DNA of 10,960 nucleotides from Bacillota bacterium (GCA_023416855.1 JAEZGU010000312.1:1-10960); one strand, 5' to 3'. Counted from the first letter of the stretch, positions 1-8,019 are shown. Numbers and translations: made by a program. The notes: a model not told the origin generated them from the sequence alone.

Positions 1-1
1 A

Positions 2-2170
2 GTTAGTAGTGCTCAAACAATGTATGATTCGACAACAGAACGACTTGAAGCGCATAAGAAAAGTACTTCTAAAAGTCTTGAGAATTTGGGTAAGCTGAAA
101 CTTACAGCTTGGTCAGGAGACATGGGGGCTTTCTTGGACAGATTTGGTGCATTTGCAAATGTTCAGATGAAATGTATTTATGGCCAAAATCTTGATTTTA
201 TAGAACACGATTTGTCACCAAATCAATTGATGGTAAATATAAGAACAGCGTCAGTGAATGCTAGCGAAGTCCTCAAGGCAGGAGCTCTTTCTATTGGTAC
301 TGGAGCTTTGGTAGGCATTGCTTCTTATGGCGGTGTAATGATGTTTGCTAAGGCCTCAACAGGTACTGTAATTGCTACATTATCTGGTTCGGCAAAAACC
401 AATGCAACTCTTGCTTGGTTTGGCGGTGGTTCAATTAAGTCAGGCGGTTTAGGTATGGTTGCAGGAAAAGTAGTTTTAGCTGGTGTAGTGCTTGCGCCGA
501 TCGCGATTGTGGCTGGGACTATAGTTGCTGCAAAAGGAAAAGAACGTTTAGCAGAGGCTAAGAAAGTTCATGCTGAAGCAAAACACGCTGTAGCACAGAT
601 GGAAACGGTCATTACTGGTCTGGAGGGCATAGAGAGAATCTCAGAGGGCTACATTGAACTTCTAAGTGGACTTTCAAAACAATTCCGTCAGTTCTTAAAT
701 GAAATGGAGTCAATTGCAAAAGATTATACTCCTGGCCATGACGGAAAAATTGATTTCAATCAGTTATCTGAAATGGAACAGAAAACATTACATCTATCAT
801 GGCTGTTAGCACAATTATATTACCATTCCTTGTCAAGGCCTATTCTTACTGATGACGGTAAAGTTGACGCTAAAGCAAGTAATATGCTGGCATATTCGCA
901 AAAGGAATATAGACAGTTATCATTGAATGTTACGAATCTTGATTCTGAAAAAGAAAAGATTAAAGATACTTTGGACTCTGCAAGGAAAGGATTTTCTGTA
1001 GCTGTAGGAAAACTTGAGTCTCAAAGAAAGAAGTTTAAGAAGTACTTTATAAAGAAAGGGAAAAATCGTGTTCAGCAATGGAATTTAGGCATCAACCCAT
1101 TTGTTAATTCTATATCCAAATTTGAGAATATTGATGTTGCTAATGTGTTAGTTTCCGAAAAATTCAACTCAGAAATCGAAGATGTTTTTGATGCGATATT
1201 TGCAGTATCAAGTGCTACAAAGAATTTGATTGCTGAAGGTGTAAAGAATGTAGATGAAGTATCGTTGATGGATGTTGCTATAGGCGGCATGCAGCTATTG
1301 GAACTGGATGAAGAAGCAAATACTGTACAAGTATTATTAGCGGCTAAGAAAGGTGAAACTGCTGAATGGTTACATCAGGGATTTATCGCTGGTAAGGAAA
1401 TTGTGGTTGCTGATTTATTGCCATCCAGTGCAATTGACAGCGCACAGAGTTTAATTAATACCATTACTGGCAAAGAAAATTTGACCGCCGCTGAGTATAT
1501 AAAAAAAGAAGTATCTGAAGTTGTTAAATTAATGGGTATTGCTGTCGATAGAATGAGCAAGAGCCAGTTGGTGGTTACAAAGCAAGAGTATTGTTTAAAA
1601 AGAATAAGCAGACTCATAGTCTTGTACAAAACGGAAGTGGAGGAAATTTATCAAGCCCACGAAATAACAAATACAGATGCAACATTGGATTTTGAACAGT
1701 TACAAGATGACGACCGCAAGGTTATTCAGATAGCGTGTAATTTGGCGAAGTTATATTATTACGTAGCTAGTGCTAAAGTTTTCGGAGCTGGCGAAGATAT
1801 TTTGGGCGGCGTTTCTGTTAAGAATGTTCTCAAGGAAGCAAAGAAGGAATTACAGTCGTTTAGAAAGAGTACGTATAAAATGGTAGGAACTGATTTAAGA
1901 GCTGCAAATATAATTTGGGCTCCCAAAGCACATAATGCATTAATTGTAAACTGTGTTTTTATGGCATTGTTTGCAATAATGTCTGTTATCCACCTGGCAA
2001 ACAGCAATTTGTATGGTTTAGTGGGGTTCGCAGGTATGGCAATTGCATTGCCTAAGTTCTTTTACTATAAGAATTTGCGAGAAAGTCAATTATGGTTTTG
2101 GCGATTGGTTCGATTGCTTATAGCTATTGTTGTCGTATTAGCGGTAGAAATAATCAGAATGGTGGTGTAA
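2..2170 (+). CDS. Large helical membrane-associated protein of unknown function, 5'-truncated by the window edge
   Basis: I do not recognise a named family. The reading frame is open to the left edge, and the first in-window ATG (position 20) has no ribosome binding site, so the true start probably lies upstream. Residue numbers here count from that ATG (716 aa to the stop). Residues about 85-172 form a glycine- and alanine-rich hydrophobic region that includes the motifs TNATLAWFGGGS and GGLGMVAG. It could insert in a membrane or form a glycine-zipper-like bundle. Residues 173-235 and 300-345 are charged and look coiled-coil. Two related blocks, about 206-300 and 528-613, share an (I/L)DF(N/E)QL...LA(Q/K)LYY core. 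Residues about 638-716 hold two or three membrane segments, so the C-terminus is probably anchored. The next gene starts 3 nt after the stop, which suggests co-expression and a shared role. A membrane-acting effector or scaffold is possible, but nothing in the sequence proves a function. Confidence 0.8.
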   Translation, partial: VSSAQTMYDSTTERLEAHKKSTSKSLENLGKLKLTAWSGDMGAFLDRFGAFANVQMKCIYGQNLDFIEHDLSPNQLMVNIRTASVNASEVLKAGALSIGTGALVGIASYGGVMMFAKASTGTVIATLSGSAKTNATLAWFGGGSIKSGGLGMVAGKVVLAGVVLAPIAIVAGTIVAAKGKERLAEAKKVHAEAKHAVAQMETVITGLEGIERISEGYIELLSGLSKQFRQFLNEMESIAKDYTPGHDGKIDFNQLSEMEQKTLHLSWLLAQLYYHSLSRPILTDDGKVDAKASNMLAYSQKEYRQLSLNVTNLDSEKEKIKDTLDSARKGFSVAVGKLESQRKKFKKYFIKKGKNRVQQWNLGINPFVNSISKFENIDVANVLVSEKFNSEIEDVFDAIFAVSSATKNLIAEGVKNVDEVSLMDVAIGGMQLLELDEEANTVQVLLAAKKGETAEWLHQGFIAGKEIVVADLLPSSAIDSAQSLINTITGKENLTAAEYIKKEVSEVVKLMGIAVDRMSKSQLVVTKQEYCLKRISRLIVLYKTEVEEIYQAHEITNTDATLDFEQLQDDDRKVIQIACNLAKLYYYVASAKVFGAGEDILGGVSVKNVLKEAKKELQSFRKSTYKMVGTDLRAANIIWAPKAHNALIVNCVFMALFAIMSVIHLANSNLYGLVGFAGMAIALPKFFYYKNLRESQLWFWRLVRLLIAIVVVLAVEIIRMVV
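635..1858 (+). repeat. Diverged internal duplication within the first gene's protein
   Basis: Two protein blocks, encoded at about 635-919 and 1601-1858, align by eye. Both begin with RIS and run through a helical stretch. They then share IDFNQL versus LDFEQL, a charged linker with a conserved K, LLAQLYY versus NLAKLYY, and finally K-E-Y/L-x-x-L/F. Identity is concentrated in this core, and the DNA is no longer visibly repeated. The duplication is therefore old and likely structural, for example two copies of a helical bundle on either side of the central region. Confidence 0.6.
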
Positions 2171-2173
2171 TAA

Positions 2174-3649
2174 ATGTCTGTTTTTAAGAAAACTGCAAAA
2201 GATGCGTCAAGAGAAGCTGGTGTGATTGTTGGAAATCAAATGTCCCAGAATATGCAGACAGCAACTAATGTTGCAGTTGATGGAATGCGACTTTTTCAGG
2301 ATAAGGTCAATAGTTCTATCGTTCAGAACGGGCAGTTTGAATTTTACAAAGGAAATCTATTTGAATATATAGAAGCAGCGAAGTTCGATACCGCAGCCGC
2401 ACGTGTTGGAAGTCAAACCAGAGCAGTAGTAACTGACGCAATTGGCCGACCTTCTGATGCGGCGGATATAGAACTTATTAGAGATGGAAAAGTAATAGAA
2501 CAGGTACAAGCTAAATTTAGCACTTCAAGTAAAGCAGCAGTCGATTCTGTTACCATGCAAAGAAGCACTAAGTATAAAGGTATGCAACGTTTGATTCGTA
2601 AAGATGAGGATTATATTGATACAGCGACAGGAGAACATACTACTTTGCTTGCTAAGTCAAAGGCACATGCAAAGAACAGGTCAGAAATTGAGGGGAGTAT
2701 ATATCAGGAACAATATAAAGATGTGTATGACAATTTGTCCGATGAATTGCATTCAGGAAATATTACATCAGGTGGAACTACTCTCGAGGAAGTTAGAGCT
2801 GCGGATAAAAATCCTGTAGGCTATGCTAAAGCATTTGAAAGAAAACAAATGCTGGGTGAAATGAAAGCCTCCGCTACTAATATGGCGAAAGCTAGCTTTG
2901 TAACTACAGGAATTGTTTCTGGCGTTACAAATATGTTCGAGGTTTTCAAGGATGAAAAGGATTTGGCGGATGCGCTTTATGACGTTGGTGCAGACGCCGT
3001 AAAGGGAGTAGTAAGAGGTGGTGCTACCGGCGTTATCAGTACTACCATTAGGTATCAAGGTATGAAGGCAGGAAGTACACTGTTGACTGATGGACTGGCA
3101 TCAACAGTCATGGCTGGTGGCTTGATTGATGGTGGCGTAGCTCTGTATGCATATGCAAAGGGTGAAATTGGTCATGAAGAGCTTAAAGAGGCTTTAATTG
3201 ATACGATTGCAAAAGCTACAACAACAATATATTTTACTAAGGCTGTAACTGTTATTATGGGTAAATCGGTTAGTCCGATAGTTCCATTGGCCGTTTATAC
3301 TACAGCGAGTTATATATTTACTGCAACAAGAGAAATAATTAAAAACGCAAATTTAAATGCAGAAGAGCATAATCGTATGACCGCTTTGTTAGAAGAGTCT
3401 ACGAGACAGATAAATGAGTATAATCAGCAACTACGTAATTATCTGTCTCGTTGTGAGGCGAACCAGAGACGCATTATGACTGAGTTTTTGACTTCATTTA
3501 ATTATAATATGGAAACTGGTGAAAATTACGATGAGGCTATTTTGGCAATATCAAGGTTTGCAGAACAAGCTGGTATCACTTTGCAGTATGTAAAGTTTGA
3601 CGATTTTAGTACTGCTATGAAAAACAAAGAAGTGTTTTGTTTGGAATAA
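2174..3649 (+). CDS. Putative PD-(D/E)XK nuclease-like protein with glycine-rich hydrophobic region
   Basis: A 491-aa protein with no family name I can give. The start is supported by GGTGGTG at 2161-2167, 7 nt before the ATG, and it follows the previous stop by 3 nt. Residues 55-114 look like a restriction-endonuclease-like core: a helix with E64 in GNLFEY, then D98 in SDAADIEL, then Q112-A-K114 in VIEQVQAKF. This matches the E...D...(E/Q)xK layout of PD-(D/E)XK enzymes, and the Q variant is known in several DNA nucleases. Residues about 235-330 are rich in glycine and alanine, with weakly hydrophobic helices, and 345-385 are more hydrophobic, so membrane contact or pore-like packing is possible. 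Residues 395-435 are a charged helix. The C-terminal about 50 residues form a compact helical end (ISRFAEQAGITLQY). The strong terminator just downstream closes the unit. A DNA-degrading effector paired with the upstream membrane protein is my inference, and the nuclease call rests on motif spacing alone. Confidence 0.8.
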   Translation: MSVFKKTAKDASREAGVIVGNQMSQNMQTATNVAVDGMRLFQDKVNSSIVQNGQFEFYKGNLFEYIEAAKFDTAAARVGSQTRAVVTDAIGRPSDAADIELIRDGKVIEQVQAKFSTSSKAAVDSVTMQRSTKYKGMQRLIRKDEDYIDTATGEHTTLLAKSKAHAKNRSEIEGSIYQEQYKDVYDNLSDELHSGNITSGGTTLEEVRAADKNPVGYAKAFERKQMLGEMKASATNMAKASFVTTGIVSGVTNMFEVFKDEKDLADALYDVGADAVKGVVRGGATGVISTTIRYQGMKAGSTLLTDGLASTVMAGGLIDGGVALYAYAKGEIGHEELKEALIDTIAKATTTIYFTKAVTVIMGKSVSPIVPLAVYTTASYIFTATREIIKNANLNAEEHNRMTALLEESTRQINEYNQQLRNYLSRCEANQRRIMTEFLTSFNYNMETGENYDEAILAISRFAEQAGITLQYVKFDDFSTAMKNKEVFCLE

Positions 3650-3652
3650 CGC

Positions 3653-3692
3653 AAAACGCCCTGCCGACCGTAATGGTTAGCAGGGTGTTTTT
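3653..3692 (+). terminator. Rho-independent terminator after the nuclease-like gene
   Basis: The arm AAAACGCCCTGC (3653-3664) pairs with GCAGGGTGTTTT (3680-3691), giving 12 pairs with one G-T wobble. A small inner stem (GACC with GGTT) sits inside the loop. The T-run follows the G/C part of the stem. It begins 3 nt after the stop codon, so it ends the two-gene left unit and separates it from the operon on the right. Confidence 0.9.
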
Positions 3693-3706
3693 GTATCACC
3701 AATAAA

Positions 3707-3725
3707 CCCCCTGCTATGCCGGGGG
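3707..3725 (+). repeat. IS200-type left-end hairpin
   Basis: CCCCC-T-GC-TAT-GC-C-GGGGG forms a perfectly symmetric stem with one T/C mismatch and a TAT loop. Subterminal imperfect hairpins of this kind are what Y1 transposases bind in IS200/IS605 elements. It has no T-run after it, so it is not a second terminator. Confidence 0.7.
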
Positions 3726-3816
3726 AAGCAGATAGCTTTAGCTACAAGTAGAAAAAATCTCCAATGTCAAAATTATGTAGGTTTGCCAACCACATAAAAA
3801 ACAGAGGAGGGTCCAA

Positions 3817-3919
3817 TTGGATAAGAATACTTTATAACACACAACATGGGAATGCAAATATTTATTTAATATTTACGTCAAAGTACAGAAGACAAATAAT
3901 ATATGGAAAGATAAAGTAA
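3817..3919 (+). pseudogene. tnpA: IS200-type transposase (TnpA) 5' fragment, broken
   Basis: From TTG at 3817 the frame reads LDKNTL, a stop (TAA at 3835), then HTTWECKY. From 3869, shifted by one base, it reads IFTSKYRRQIIYGKIK and then a stop at 3917. Joined, these match the familiar N-terminus of IS200 transposases (DKN-S-L-S-H-T-T-W-E-C-K-Y-H-I-V-F-x-P-K-Y-R-R). The in-frame TAA sits where serine is usual. The spacing between KY and IF is one base too long, which indicates a one-base insertion. The ribosome binding site GAGGAGG at 3804-3810 is 6 nt before the TTG, and the original start may have been ATG. The family match is from memory of the motif. Confidence 0.75.
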
Positions 3920-4122
3920 ATTGTAAAATATATAAATTTATCTTAACAAACATAAAACATTACTTGAAAAGGGTTATGTTTTTGAACAAATATGGACAAA
4001 TGAACTGCTCAAGGTTTATTTACATTGAATTCTTGCACAATAGATGATAAAATAAATTAAAATGAAAACGTGACGATATTAATTTAAGAATACTAATCTT
4101 GTAGTTACGGGGGACAAGAAAA
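3920..4122. other. A/T-rich intergenic stretch with no recognisable gene
   Basis: Between the transposase relict and the helicase start I see no intact gene. One short frame at about 3930-4026 reads plausibly protein-like for about 25 residues (LLEKGYVFEQIWTNELLK), but it has no start and no match I know. It may be a gene remnant or chance. The right half holds the promoter and leader of the downstream operon. The leader also contains an 8-bp all-A/T inverted repeat (4053-4060 with 4079-4086), too weak to call an operator. Confidence 0.5.
4025..4053 (+). promoter_or_regulatory. Predicted sigma-70/SigA promoter of the helicase-DUF4391-mod-res operon
   Basis: TTGAAT (4025-4030) and TAAAAT (4048-4053) are separated by 17 nt, and a TG lies just before the -10 element. 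Transcription would begin near 4060, leaving a leader of about 60 nt before the helicase ATG. A second -35-like TTGCAC at 4033 fits less well. As A/T-rich DNA produces such matches by chance, this is a prediction from position and spacing. Confidence 0.5.
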
Positions 4123-7100
4123 ATGAAATTAATTGATAATGTAAGGGAGCTTCTAAAAGATGATCTTGCTGAAGTTATACAAAACGGCAGTAAGGTTTCA
4201 ATAGCAGCTTCATATTTTTCTATTTACGCCTTTCAAGAATTAAAAGAACAGCTCAAAAATGTTAATGAGTTGCAATTCATATTTACTTCTCCATCATTCA
4301 CAACAGAAAAAGCAAAGAAGGAAAAAAGGGAATTTTATATTCCACGTCTTAACCGTGAAAAGAGCCTCTATGGTACTGAATTTGAAATCAAACTTCGTAA
4401 TGAACTTACACAGAAAGCAATAGCTAAAGAATGTGCTGATTGGATACGAGAAAAAGCTACATTTAAATCAAACGTCACTCAGGACAATATGAGCGGCTTT
4501 ATTCATGTTGAAAAGAATGCTGAAGAAGGTTATGTATACATGCCAATAAACGGGTTTACAACTGTTGATTTAGGCTGTGATAAAGGGAATAACATGTTTA
4601 ACATGGTAAACAGGATAGAAAAACCGTTCAGCAACGAATACATCAGGCTTTTTAATGAAATATGGAATAATAAAGATAAAATGCAGGATGTAACAGATGA
4701 AGTCATTGAGAATATCACTACAGTTTACAGAGAAAATCCTGCTGAGTATATATATTTCGTAATACTTTATAATATTTTTAATGAATTTTTGGATGATTTG
4801 TCAGCAGACGACCTTCCTAATGAAGCAACAGGCTTTAAGGAAAGTGCTATATGGAAGAAGCTATATAATTTTCAAAAAGATGCTGCCTTAGCAATTATAA
4901 ATAAACTTGAAAAATATAATGGTTGTATATTGGCTGACAGTGTTGGTCTTGGAAAGACTTATACAGCATTGGCTGTAATAAAATATTATGAAAATAGAAA
5001 TAAATCGGTCCTTGTTCTATGTCCTAAAAAACTCTCTGATAATTGGAATACCTTCAAATTAAATTTGCTTAATAACCCAATTGCATCTGATAGGCTTAAT
5101 TATGATGTTCTTTATCATACTGATTTATCTCGTACAAGGGGGTACACAAATGGTATTCCTTTAGACAGAATTAATTGGGGTAACTATGATTTAGTAGTCA
5201 TCGATGAATCACATAACTTTAGAAATGGTGGACAGGCATTTGGAGAGTATGGCGAAAGAGAAAATAGATACCTAAGACTATTAAACCAAGTTATAAGACA
5301 GGGCGTTAAAACAAAAGTTTTAATGCTTTCTGCAACACCTGTAAATAACCGATTCACTGATTTAAAAAATCAATTAGCATTGGCGTATGAAGGAAATGAT
5401 AATTTACTAAATGATAAACTTAACACAAAAAACAGTATAGAAGTAATTTTCAGGAGAGCACAAGCAGCTTTTAATGAATGGAGCGAATTTGAAGCTTCAG
5501 ATAGAACTACTGAAAATTTACTGAAGATGCTTGATTTTGATTTCTTTGAATTATTAGACAGCGTAACTATAGCACGTTCAAGGAAACATATACAAAAGTA
5601 TTATGATACAAAAGATATAGGAACATTTCCAAAAAGAAATAAACCAATAACAATAAGATGCGGGTTAACTGATTTAAACAATGCAATAACCTACAATGAT
5701 ATTTACAGCATGTTGTCATCGCTAAACCTTGGCATTTATACTCCTTCATATTATATTTTCCCTAGTATGAGGGAGAAATATGAAACACGATATGGTACTG
5801 ATATGGGTAATGTCAGGTTTAAACAGACAGACAGAGAGCAAGGAATTATGTCTTTGATGAGGATAAACCTACTTAAGAGGCTAGAGAGTTCTGTACATGC
5901 TTTCAGGTTGACTACAGATAGAATATTGCACCTTATTAACAGCACAATTGAAGAAATTGAAAACTATGATGCAGATAATGCCGTAGACGTTGTAAGCTTA
6001 AGTGAAGATGATTTTGATATGGATGATCAGAATACCGATATTTTTACAGTTGGTAGGAAAGTTAAGATTGATTTAAATGATATGGATTATGTAAGCTGGC
6101 TTGATGATCTAAAGCAAGACAGGAAGATTTTGCTGGAGCTATTGTTAGGCATTAATAACATTACTGCTGAAAGAGATAAAAAATTGAATGTATTGTTGGA
6201 TACTATAAGAAATAAGTTGGTAAACCCAATCAATATCAACAATAAAAAAATAATAATATTCTCAGCTTTTGCTGATACAGTGGAATATTTGTATGCACAT
6301 GTAAGCAAAATGTTGAAGGCTGAATATGGAATAAATACAGCAATGGTAACAGGCGGAGATGACAGCAAAACTACAGTGCCAAAGCTTCATACAGACTTAA
6401 ATACAATACTGACTTGCTTTTCTCCTGTTTCTAAGGACAAACATCTTATAATGCCTAATGAAAAAGCTGAAATTGACATGCTTATAGCAACCGACTGTAT
6501 ATCAGAAGGTCAGAATTTACAGGACTGTGATTATTTGATAAATTATGACATTCACTGGAATCCCGTGAGAATAATTCAACGGTTTGGACGTATTGATCGT
6601 ATAGGAAGCAAAAATGAAGTTATACAGCTTGTTAACTTCTGGCCTGACTTGGATCTGGATGATTATATAAAATTAAAGTCTAGGGTAGAGACAAGGATGA
6701 AAATTACTGTAATGACTTCAACAGGTGATGACAATCCTATAGAGGATGAAAAAGGAGATTTGGAATACAGAAGACAGCAGTTGGAAAAGTTACAGAATGA
6801 AGTTGTTGATATAGAGGAAATGCAAAGCGGAGTATCAATCATGGACTTAGGGCTAAATGAATTCAGAATGGATCTTATAGGATATATACAAGAAAATCCT
6901 AATTTAGATAAAACACCCTTTGGACTTCATGCAATAGTTCCATCTAATGGAGAAGAAATTGTTCCGGGAGTAATATATATTTTAAAAAACATAAATAATG
7001 GCATAGATTTAGAAAATCAAAACAGATTGCATCCATTTTACATTGTTTACATCGCAGATGATGGTACCATTGTTTCAAATCATCTTGAGCCTAAAAGGTG

Positions 7101-7362
7101 CCTTGATATACTTAGACATGCATGTAGAGGAAAAACGGAACCAATTAACATGCTTTGTAGAGATTTCAATGTTATGACTAAAGATGGCAAAGATATGACA
7201 AAATATTCAGAGCTTTTAGAAGATGCTATATCATCAATCATAGATGTAAATGAAGAAAGCGACATTGACAGTTTATTTAAAGTTGGAGGTACTACAGCTT
7301 TAAGAACAAAAATAAAGGGATTGGATGATTTTGAATTAATTTGTTTTGTGGTGGTGATATAA
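4123..7362 (+). CDS. SNF2-type helicase/ATPase with PLD-like N-terminal domain
   Basis: A 1079-aa superfamily 2 ATPase, first gene of a four-gene defence operon. The start is supported by GGGGG at 4109-4113, 9 nt before the ATG. Residues 1 to about 180 resemble the phospholipase-D-like domain found at the front of such helicases (SIAASYFSIYAFQEL). The HxK catalytic motif is not intact, as the candidate site reads IHVEK (H128), so it more likely binds than cuts. The ATPase core has Walker A GLGKT (275-279), Walker B DESH (361-364) and SATP (403-406). The second RecA-like lobe has IIIFSAF (710-716), ATDCISEGQNLQ (789-800) and QRFGRIDRIG (819-828). A large insertion (about 430-700) lies between the lobes, as in SNF2 proteins. 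It should translocate on DNA using ATP; true strand separation is not implied. It overlaps the next gene by one base. Its position with type III mod and res suggests it remodels DNA or complexes for that system, which is inference. Confidence 0.92.
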   Translation: MKLIDNVRELLKDDLAEVIQNGSKVSIAASYFSIYAFQELKEQLKNVNELQFIFTSPSFTTEKAKKEKREFYIPRLNREKSLYGTEFEIKLRNELTQKAIAKECADWIREKATFKSNVTQDNMSGFIHVEKNAEEGYVYMPINGFTTVDLGCDKGNNMFNMVNRIEKPFSNEYIRLFNEIWNNKDKMQDVTDEVIENITTVYRENPAEYIYFVILYNIFNEFLDDLSADDLPNEATGFKESAIWKKLYNFQKDAALAIINKLEKYNGCILADSVGLGKTYTALAVIKYYENRNKSVLVLCPKKLSDNWNTFKLNLLNNPIASDRLNYDVLYHTDLSRTRGYTNGIPLDRINWGNYDLVVIDESHNFRNGGQAFGEYGERENRYLRLLNQVIRQGVKTKVLMLSATPVNNRFTDLKNQLALAYEGNDNLLNDKLNTKNSIEVIFRRAQAAFNEWSEFEASDRTTENLLKMLDFDFFELLDSVTIARSRKHIQKYYDTKDIGTFPKRNKPITIRCGLTDLNNAITYNDIYSMLSSLNLGIYTPSYYIFPSMREKYETRYGTDMGNVRFKQTDREQGIMSLMRINLLKRLESSVHAFRLTTDRILHLINSTIEEIENYDADNAVDVVSLSEDDFDMDDQNTDIFTVGRKVKIDLNDMDYVSWLDDLKQDRKILLELLLGINNITAERDKKLNVLLDTIRNKLVNPININNKKIIIFSAFADTVEYLYAHVSKMLKAEYGINTAMVTGGDDSKTTVPKLHTDLNTILTCFSPVSKDKHLIMPNEKAEIDMLIATDCISEGQNLQDCDYLINYDIHWNPVRIIQRFGRIDRIGSKNEVIQLVNFWPDLDLDDYIKLKSRVETRMKITVMTSTGDDNPIEDEKGDLEYRRQQLEKLQNEVVDIEEMQSGVSIMDLGLNEFRMDLIGYIQENPNLDKTPFGLHAIVPSNGEEIVPGVIYILKNINNGIDLENQNRLHPFYIVYIADDGTIVSNHLEPKRCLDILRHACRGKTEPINMLCRDFNVMTKDGKDMTKYSELLEDAISSIIDVNEESDIDSLFKVGGTTALRTKIKGLDDFELICFVVVI
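7350..7358 (+). promoter_or_regulatory. Ribosome binding site that fixes the DUF4391 start
   Basis: GGTGGTGAT lies inside the helicase's last codons, 3 nt before the ATG at 7362, and is one mismatch from GGAGGTGAT. The spacing is short, but no site precedes the in-frame TTG at 7341. The overlap of stop and start implies translational coupling with the helicase. Confidence 0.6.
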
Positions 7363-8012
7363 TGATTAATTTGCCTGAAAGCACATTTTATAATAAAAAA
7401 GTACCAAAACAAAAATTTTATGATAAACTTAGAATATCAAAAAGTCTTGAAAATCAGTTTATAAAAGAGATTGATTCAATAATTTGGAAAAATAAAATAT
7501 CCCATGAAACAATTAATGTTAGCAAGGGTAAAACTGTAGCTGAAATTGAAGTCTTTGAAATTAATTTAAAAAGTCCAAATATCAGCCAGAGTGTTATAGA
7601 GTTCATAGATCGAGAAATTCCTTATCACTTGGTTTTTGTTTTGAAATACAAGGATATGGGACAAATATGTATAAGCTATAAAGAAGAAAAAAAGAACAAG
7701 GAAGGCAAATTTAAGGTAGATACATTTTATAAGACTGGGTGGCAGGGTTTTGATGAATTAGAACTTAATATTGAAGGCTTGAACTTGGATAAAGTTTATG
7801 AAAACTTCCTTATTCAGATTGCAGATGGCAAGCTCAATACAGATGATTGCACAGATATTAAAAACGCAGTAGAAAAAAACAAAGAAAGAGAAAAGCTTGA
7901 AGAATACATTAAAAAACTTGAAAATAGAGTAAAAAATGAAAAACAATTCAACCGCCAAGTAACGTTGATGGGTGAACTTAGAAAAGCAAAAAAACAATTT
8001 GAAGTTGAATAA
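7362..8012 (+). CDS. DUF4391 family protein, accessory to type III-like restriction-modification
   Basis: A 216-aa protein that I recognise as DUF4391 from its opening (INLPEST..NKKVPKQKFYD), the following I-D-x-I-x-W-K-x-K-I-S segment and the central PYHLVFVLKY strand. The family has no established biochemical function, but from memory it commonly sits beside type III mod/res genes and helicases. Residues 1 to about 155 are a mixed alpha/beta domain, and the last about 55 residues are a lysine/glutamate-rich coiled coil, so it probably works by protein contact. I see no nuclease motif and no membrane segment. The ATG at 7362 shares its A with the helicase stop. A TTG at 7341 would add 7 residues inside the helicase end and is less likely, because the family begins near the INLP motif. 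An adaptor linking the helicase to Mod/Res is a reasonable guess only. Confidence 0.85.
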   Translation: MINLPESTFYNKKVPKQKFYDKLRISKSLENQFIKEIDSIIWKNKISHETINVSKGKTVAEIEVFEINLKSPNISQSVIEFIDREIPYHLVFVLKYKDMGQICISYKEEKKNKEGKFKVDTFYKTGWQGFDELELNIEGLNLDKVYENFLIQIADGKLNTDDCTDIKNAVEKNKEREKLEEYIKKLENRVKNEKQFNRQVTLMGELRKAKKQFEVE

Positions 8013-8013
8013 T

Positions 8014-8019
8014 GGAGGA
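8014..8019 (+). promoter_or_regulatory. Ribosome binding site that fixes the mod start at 8027
   Basis: GGAGGA is 7 nt upstream of the ATG at 8027. It lies after the alternative ATG at 8012, which overlaps the DUF4391 stop and has no binding site of its own. The 8027 start also gives the family-typical MDKLRM opening. Confidence 0.8.

Larger units (their letters stand above)
3707..3919 (+). mobile_element. Relict left part of an IS200-type (IS200/IS605 family) insertion sequence
   Basis: The segment has the layout of an IS200 left end. A subterminal hairpin (3707-3725) is followed by a roughly 80-nt leader, a strong ribosome binding site (GAGGAGG, 3804-3810) and then the beginning of a Y1 transposase frame. 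Only about the first 30 residues of the transposase are recognisable. The HUH motif, the catalytic tyrosine and the right-end hairpin are not found before the next operon, so the copy is dead. The outer left boundary is approximate. It could lie a few bases before 3707, and the right boundary is where similarity fades. Confidence 0.72.

Noticed and set aside
2768..3058. 96-codon open frame on the minus strand inside the nuclease-like gene
   Set aside because: No ribosome binding site or recognisable domain, and it lies wholly within a supported gene on the other strand.
3732..3746. Small inverted repeat TAGC-TTTA-GCTA as a separate regulatory hairpin
   Set aside because: It lies within the IS200 relict leader, has only four base pairs, and needs no separate explanation.
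4053..4086. 8-bp inverted repeat TAAATTAA/TTAATTTA in the operon leader as an operator
   Set aside because: It is composed only of A and T in A/T-rich DNA with an 18-nt spacer, so chance is a sufficient explanation.
7341..7361. TTG start extending the DUF4391 protein by 7 residues
   Set aside because: It has no ribosome binding site and lies inside the helicase end. The ATG at 7362 has GGTGGTGAT before it and matches the family's usual N-terminus.
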